64,000 bases of DNA from Bradyrhizobium sp. URHD0069 (GTDB taxonomy: Bacteria; Pseudomonadota; Alphaproteobacteria; Rhizobiales; Xanthobacteraceae). Positions 60,387 to 64,000 of this stretch are shown here, piece by piece. Location: the NCBI RefSeq assembly GCF_000701345.1, contig NZ_KL370777.1, positions 1-64,000 on the forward strand, written 5' to 3'. The notes below the pieces were generated by a model. It ran no database searches. It saw only the letters and a list, made by a program, of their open reading frames with translations, and was not told the origin of the DNA. The translations under genes and the position numbers were made by a program. The first letter of the stretch is position 1. Every line of letters begins with the position of its first letter.

Positions 60387-62615
60387 CTATTTCGTCAGCA
60401 GCGCGAAGGCGCCGTTCCAAGTTTCCGGAGGTGGACTTTTCTGATATCCTAGGATTCGCGCCTCATACAAATTGTAGAGTAACTCAAGCGAGTGGGCTTC
60501 GTCGGTCCGGCGGCCCCGCTCGATCGCGGCGAGCGCGCCATCCCAGTCGCGGCTGCGATAACACGCCAGCATCTCGATGGTCAGGTTGCGCAGTCGCTGA
60601 AAGCGGGCGGATTGTGCGGTGTCCTCGCGGCCGGCAATGGCATAGATAACCTCGGGCTCCTTCTTGCCCTTGACCATGATGAAATCGAGCTCGAGAATCG
60701 CGAACTTCTCCTTGACCGCGAGCGCGGTCTTCGAGCCGACGATGATCGGAAATCCATACTCCTTGGATTGTCCCTCCAGGCGCGACGCAAGGTTGACGCT
60801 GTCGCCCAACACCGAATAATCGAAACGCAGGTCGGACCCCATATTACCGACAACGCAGACGCCGGTGTTCAGCCCGACGCCGACATTGAGCGGAATGTAG
60901 GCGTGGCCGCCAGCCTGGGCTTCTTGCGCCCGCTGCTTGTTGAGCACATCGATCCGCTCGAGCATGTCGACCGCGGCTTCGCAAGCATTGAGCTGATGCT
61001 CCTTGTCGTCGAGCGGCGCGTTCCAGAACGCCATGATCGCGTCGCCCATGTATTTGTCGATGGTGCCCTTGCGCGCCAGGATCGCGTTGGTCAGCGGCGT
61101 CAGGAAGCGGTTCATCAGCGCGGTCAGCCCTTGCGGGTCGTGCTTGTAGGACTCCGAGATAGTGGTGAACCCCCTGACGTCAGAGAACATGATGGTCATC
61201 TCGCGCTCCTCGCCGCCGAGCACGAGCTTTTCCGGCGACTGCGCGAGCTGCTCGACCAGCGCGGGCGACAGGTACTGGCCGAACGCCGAGCGGATCTGCC
61301 GCCGTTGCGCCTGCTCCCTGACAAAGCTGGTGAAGATCAGGGTCAGATAAATCAACGTGGTCGACAGCAGCGGGTAGGTAAAATCGATCAGCAGCCGGTG
61401 CTGGGTGTAAAAGTACCAGGAGGTTCCGATCAACAGCGTTGCGAACAGGGTGCCGACGACAACCAAGGTAACCGGGCCGAACAGCGGAGCAAACGCGATC
61501 ACCAGAATGCCGAGTGCGATCGCGGCGCAAAATTCGATAGCGATGGCGTAATTCGGCTGCGAAAGAACGCTGCGGGTCAGTGCGCTTTCGAGCACCTGCG
61601 CGTGAATTTCGACACCGGGCATTACCGGATCGATCGGCGTGGTCTTGACGTCGAGAAGCCCCACCGCCGACGTTCCGACCAGCACCAGCTTGCGCGCAAT
61701 CATCTCTGGGGGAACGCGTCCTTCAAGCAAATCGGCCGCCGAGACATAGATCGAAGGATCGCGCCGCGCAAAATGGACCCAAAGCTGGCCGTTGCGGTCG
61801 GTCGGCACCTCGAATCCCTTGACGGCGATACTCTTGATGCCGGCCTGGTCGGCTTTGGTGAAGATCGTGTCGGTACCGGTCGCGACCCGCAGCATTTCGA
61901 AAGTCAGGGACGGCATGGTCGCGCCCTGGGCCTGCATCATTATCGGCACGCGCCGGACGATGCCGTCGCGCTCGGTCCTGATCGTGAACAGGCCGCGGCC
62001 GGCGGCGGCTTGTTCCAGAACATCGACGTTGCGCAGTAGCCCGGGGAAATTCAGCAGGAACGGCTGAGGCTCTGCGCCCAACATCGCAAGCCCGGTTATC
62101 GGCAGCGAATTGTCGAATTCAGTGAGGACGTAGGGAAGTCCCGATACGCCCAACACCACGCGGGAGCGCCGCATGGCATCGGCGAGAAGCTGATCGTTGC
62201 TCGGCAGCGCGCGCAATTTGTTTCGGGTTTCCTCGTCGAGATTGCGGATCGTATCGGCCGCGACGCCGGGATTGAGCCGATCGGGCTCCGCGAACACGAT
62301 GTCGAAGGCGATCACAACGGCGCCGAGACGGGTCAGGTTGGTGATGAGATCCGCGATCCGCGTTCGCGGCCACGGCCACTGGCCAAGCTTCGCCAGGCTC
62401 TTTTCGTCGATATCGACGATGGTGACCGGCCTGGCGGTCTTCACGCGGGGCTCGATGAGCTGGAAAGTATCGAAGGTTCGGACCCGAAGCTCCTCGATCG
62501 CAGCCGGATCGGCGATGCGCAGCGCCGCAAGCGAGATCAGGAGCGCAAGGCACAACAGCCTCGCATACCCGAACTTCCGCCCGAACCACTTTCGCAATAC
62601 CCGCAGCCGCTTCAT
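60387..62615 (-). CDS. CHASE2-domain adenylate/guanylate cyclase
   Basis: 742 aa. An N-terminal membrane span, an extracytoplasmic CHASE2 sensor (about 40-320, with VTIVDIDEKSLAKLGQWPWP and VVIAFDIVFAEPD), three further spans (about 355-430), and a class III cyclase domain (IMFSDVRGFTTISE with the metal-binding Asp, IDKYMGDAIMAFWNAP, GVGLNTG, YSVLGDSVNLASRL). It converts ATP or GTP to a cyclic nucleotide in response to an unknown periplasmic cue. A core-type gene outside the island. Confidence 0.93.
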   Translation of the reverse strand: MKRLRVLRKWFGRKFGYARLLCLALLISLAALRIADPAAIEELRVRTFDTFQLIEPRVKTARPVTIVDIDEKSLAKLGQWPWPRTRIADLITNLTRLGAVVIAFDIVFAEPDRLNPGVAADTIRNLDEETRNKLRALPSNDQLLADAMRRSRVVLGVSGLPYVLTEFDNSLPITGLAMLGAEPQPFLLNFPGLLRNVDVLEQAAAGRGLFTIRTERDGIVRRVPIMMQAQGATMPSLTFEMLRVATGTDTIFTKADQAGIKSIAVKGFEVPTDRNGQLWVHFARRDPSIYVSAADLLEGRVPPEMIARKLVLVGTSAVGLLDVKTTPIDPVMPGVEIHAQVLESALTRSVLSQPNYAIAIEFCAAIALGILVIAFAPLFGPVTLVVVGTLFATLLIGTSWYFYTQHRLLIDFTYPLLSTTLIYLTLIFTSFVREQAQRRQIRSAFGQYLSPALVEQLAQSPEKLVLGGEEREMTIMFSDVRGFTTISESYKHDPQGLTALMNRFLTPLTNAILARKGTIDKYMGDAIMAFWNAPLDDKEHQLNACEAAVDMLERIDVLNKQRAQEAQAGGHAYIPLNVGVGLNTGVCVVGNMGSDLRFDYSVLGDSVNLASRLEGQSKEYGFPIIVGSKTALAVKEKFAILELDFIMVKGKKEPEVIYAIAGREDTAQSARFQRLRNLTIEMLACYRSRDWDGALAAIERGRRTDEAHSLELLYNLYEARILGYQKSPPPETWNGAFALLTK

Positions 62616-62823
62616 GCCATTCAGATATCACGCTCGGTCGGATTGCGGCACCGGTTTCGTATAAGGCACATTATTAAAACATCCGAACTATAAGAATTGA
62701 GGCCGCGGGGTCCGGGCAAATCTCGTCTGATCAGATCCTGACTATTTAACACAGATGCCGGTTCGTCTATTAAATAAGGTTGCATCATTTGAAAATAGCG
62801 CCAGAGCCGGACCAGAGCCACCG

Positions 62824-63987
62824 ATGTCCAACCCTTTGAGCGGGGCGCTTCCGCGACCTGCGGGACGTTACGACGTCATTCGCGGACTGCTGCGGGCCGG
62901 CAAGAACGACGAAGCGATCGTCCAATTGTGCGCGATCACCGTTGCCGGTCCCGACGATTTCGTTGCCAGGGAATTGCTATTCGATGCGTTCTTTCAGAAG
63001 CGCGATTGGGAGCCGGCGCTCGCTCTCGCGGAAGAATTGACCCGCCGCCAGCCGGACAACGCCCGCCTGGAGAAGGCCCGGATCGCGACGCTCACCAACC
63101 TGAAACGCTACGACGAAACGATCGTGCAGGCGTCGCGGTACCTCGAGCGTCACGGCGAAGACCTCACCATCCTCGATACGCTCAAGGTCGCGACCTTCTA
63201 CACCGGGAGGACCAATGAGGCGATCCGGTACGGGCAACGCGCGCTGGACCTGCGGGACGCCGAGGTCAGCGGCAATCCACCCCCTTTCTCCCTGAAGGAG
63301 CCCGACAGCCCGCCTTCGGGGCATAACGTCATTTCATTTTCGCTTTGGGGGACAGCGCCCTTCTATAGTTACGGCGCCATGATCAATCTCGTGCTCAGCC
63401 GCACGGTATATCCCGGCTGGACCTGCCGTTTCTACGTCGATGCGACGGTGCCGCCGGCCTGCGTCGCCTTTTTACGCGAGAATGGCGGCGATGTGCGCTA
63501 CATCGAGGACGAATATCCAAGCGTCGGCCTGTTTCAACGCTTCCTGGTGATGAACGATCGCAGCGTCGGGCGTTTTCTGGTGCGCGATTGCGATGCGCGG
63601 CTGTCCGCCGCGGAAGCCGATCTGGTCCAGCAATGGATCGAGAGCGGCTATCCCTTTCACGCCGTGCGCGATCACGTCATGCATAACGAGCTGATGATCG
63701 GCTGCACGTGGGCCGGGCGCACCGACTGCGGCATCGATATCGTCGAGGTGATGCGGCGCTATTTTACGTTCGGGCCGACCGCAAAATACGGGCACGACCA
63801 GCGCATGCTCGGCCTCATGCTGTGGCCGCTGATCCGCAACCGATGCCTCGTCCACGACCGGCATTACCGGTTACCTGGAGTTCACACGATCCCGCTCGGC
63901 GAGCGCAAAGGCCATTTCGGCGCCGGCCACCAAAATCTCGCCGCAGTGATCGCCGAGGCCGACCGGCTTGGGATTCCGCGGCTGTGA
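62824..63987 (+). CDS. TPR protein with glycosyltransferase-like C-terminus
   Basis: 387 aa from the ATG at 62824. Residues about 15-150 form TPR-like helices (LLRAGKNDEAIVQLCAITVA, EKARIATLTNLKRYDETIVQ). From about 165 the chain turns into a beta/alpha fold with YSYGAMINLVLSRTVYPGW, YVDATVPPACV, FLVRDCDARLSAAEA and LMIGCTWAGR, in the style of sugar-transfer proteins with a D-x-D motif (DCDA). The frame is open upstream to 62755. It is divergent from the cyclase gene. Confidence 0.7.
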   Translation: MSNPLSGALPRPAGRYDVIRGLLRAGKNDEAIVQLCAITVAGPDDFVARELLFDAFFQKRDWEPALALAEELTRRQPDNARLEKARIATLTNLKRYDETIVQASRYLERHGEDLTILDTLKVATFYTGRTNEAIRYGQRALDLRDAEVSGNPPPFSLKEPDSPPSGHNVISFSLWGTAPFYSYGAMINLVLSRTVYPGWTCRFYVDATVPPACVAFLRENGGDVRYIEDEYPSVGLFQRFLVMNDRSVGRFLVRDCDARLSAAEADLVQQWIESGYPFHAVRDHVMHNELMIGCTWAGRTDCGIDIVEVMRRYFTFGPTAKYGHDQRMLGLMLWPLIRNRCLVHDRHYRLPGVHTIPLGERKGHFGAGHQNLAAVIAEADRLGIPRL

Positions 63988-64000
63988 TAGGCAGCCGGCT

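Noticed and set aside
60492..62039. 515-aa plus-strand frame inside the cyclase gene
   Set aside because: It is antisense to a clearly coding CHASE2 cyclase; composition (Arg/His/Gln/Asp-rich) is typical of high-GC shadow frames.

Overview
The window reads as chromosomal DNA of a high-GC alphaproteobacterium of the Bradyrhizobium / Nitrobacteraceae type. The reasons are the codon bias, several recognisable Bradyrhizobium-style small proteins (GcrA-like helix-turn-helix, zinc-ribbon miniproteins, a YdaS/XRE-like regulator), palindromic intergenic repeats and clustered peptide-type ABC transporters. No rRNA is present. No CRISPR array was seen.

Layout. About 0.3-8.2 kb: a secreted dienelactone hydrolase, two tiny membrane proteins, an IS110-family (IS1111 group) insertion sequence, a four-repeat membrane protein, a ketopantoate-reductase-like enzyme, then a putative lysozyme-fold protein next to an N-acetylmuramoyl-L-alanine amidase. 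About 8.2-13.5 kb: a broken partial copy of a Rieske gene, two exported or membrane proteins, a compact operon of two metal-dependent amidohydrolases plus a Rieske ferredoxin, and a CinA-like amidase. About 13.6-18 kb: the inner-membrane and adaptor parts of a type I secretion system, then a junction of two truncated genes (acyl-CoA thioesterase and LysR regulator). About 18-27.3 kb: an operon for a peptide/nickel-type ABC transporter in which an amidase and its probable small GatC/AtzG-like partner are embedded, with a second, paralogous binding protein transcribed divergently.

About 27.4-60.2 kb is a composite accessory region: short genes of unknown function, many pseudogenes, zinc-ribbon miniproteins, small regulators and stem-loop repeats. 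It contains a short integron-type cassette array without an integrase (32.7-33.8 kb; at least two attC-like sites, DUF7079-like and DUF695-like cassettes), a repeated GGGACCGCC/GGCGGCCCC stem-loop in four copies, an anchored DnaQ-like exonuclease, an SRAP protein, a ribbon-helix-helix-like repressor with a strong palindromic promoter, a half tRNA-Arg(UCU), and a phage-type recombination module (repressor, YqaJ exonuclease, ERF annealing protein fused to an HNH-like zinc domain). Two truncated site-specific recombinases lie back to back, followed by a group of unknown genes, two of them HEPN-like and one PD-(D/E)XK-like, which I regard as the best candidate for an undescribed defence-type cargo. 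The region ends at a damaged tRNA-Arg(CCG). No capsid, terminase or conjugation genes are seen, so this is a decayed island rather than an intact prophage.

About 60.4-64 kb returns to core-like genes: a CHASE2-containing adenylate/guanylate cyclase and, divergently, a TPR protein with a glycosyltransferase-like C-terminal part.

All family names come from reading motifs by eye; no database search was run.
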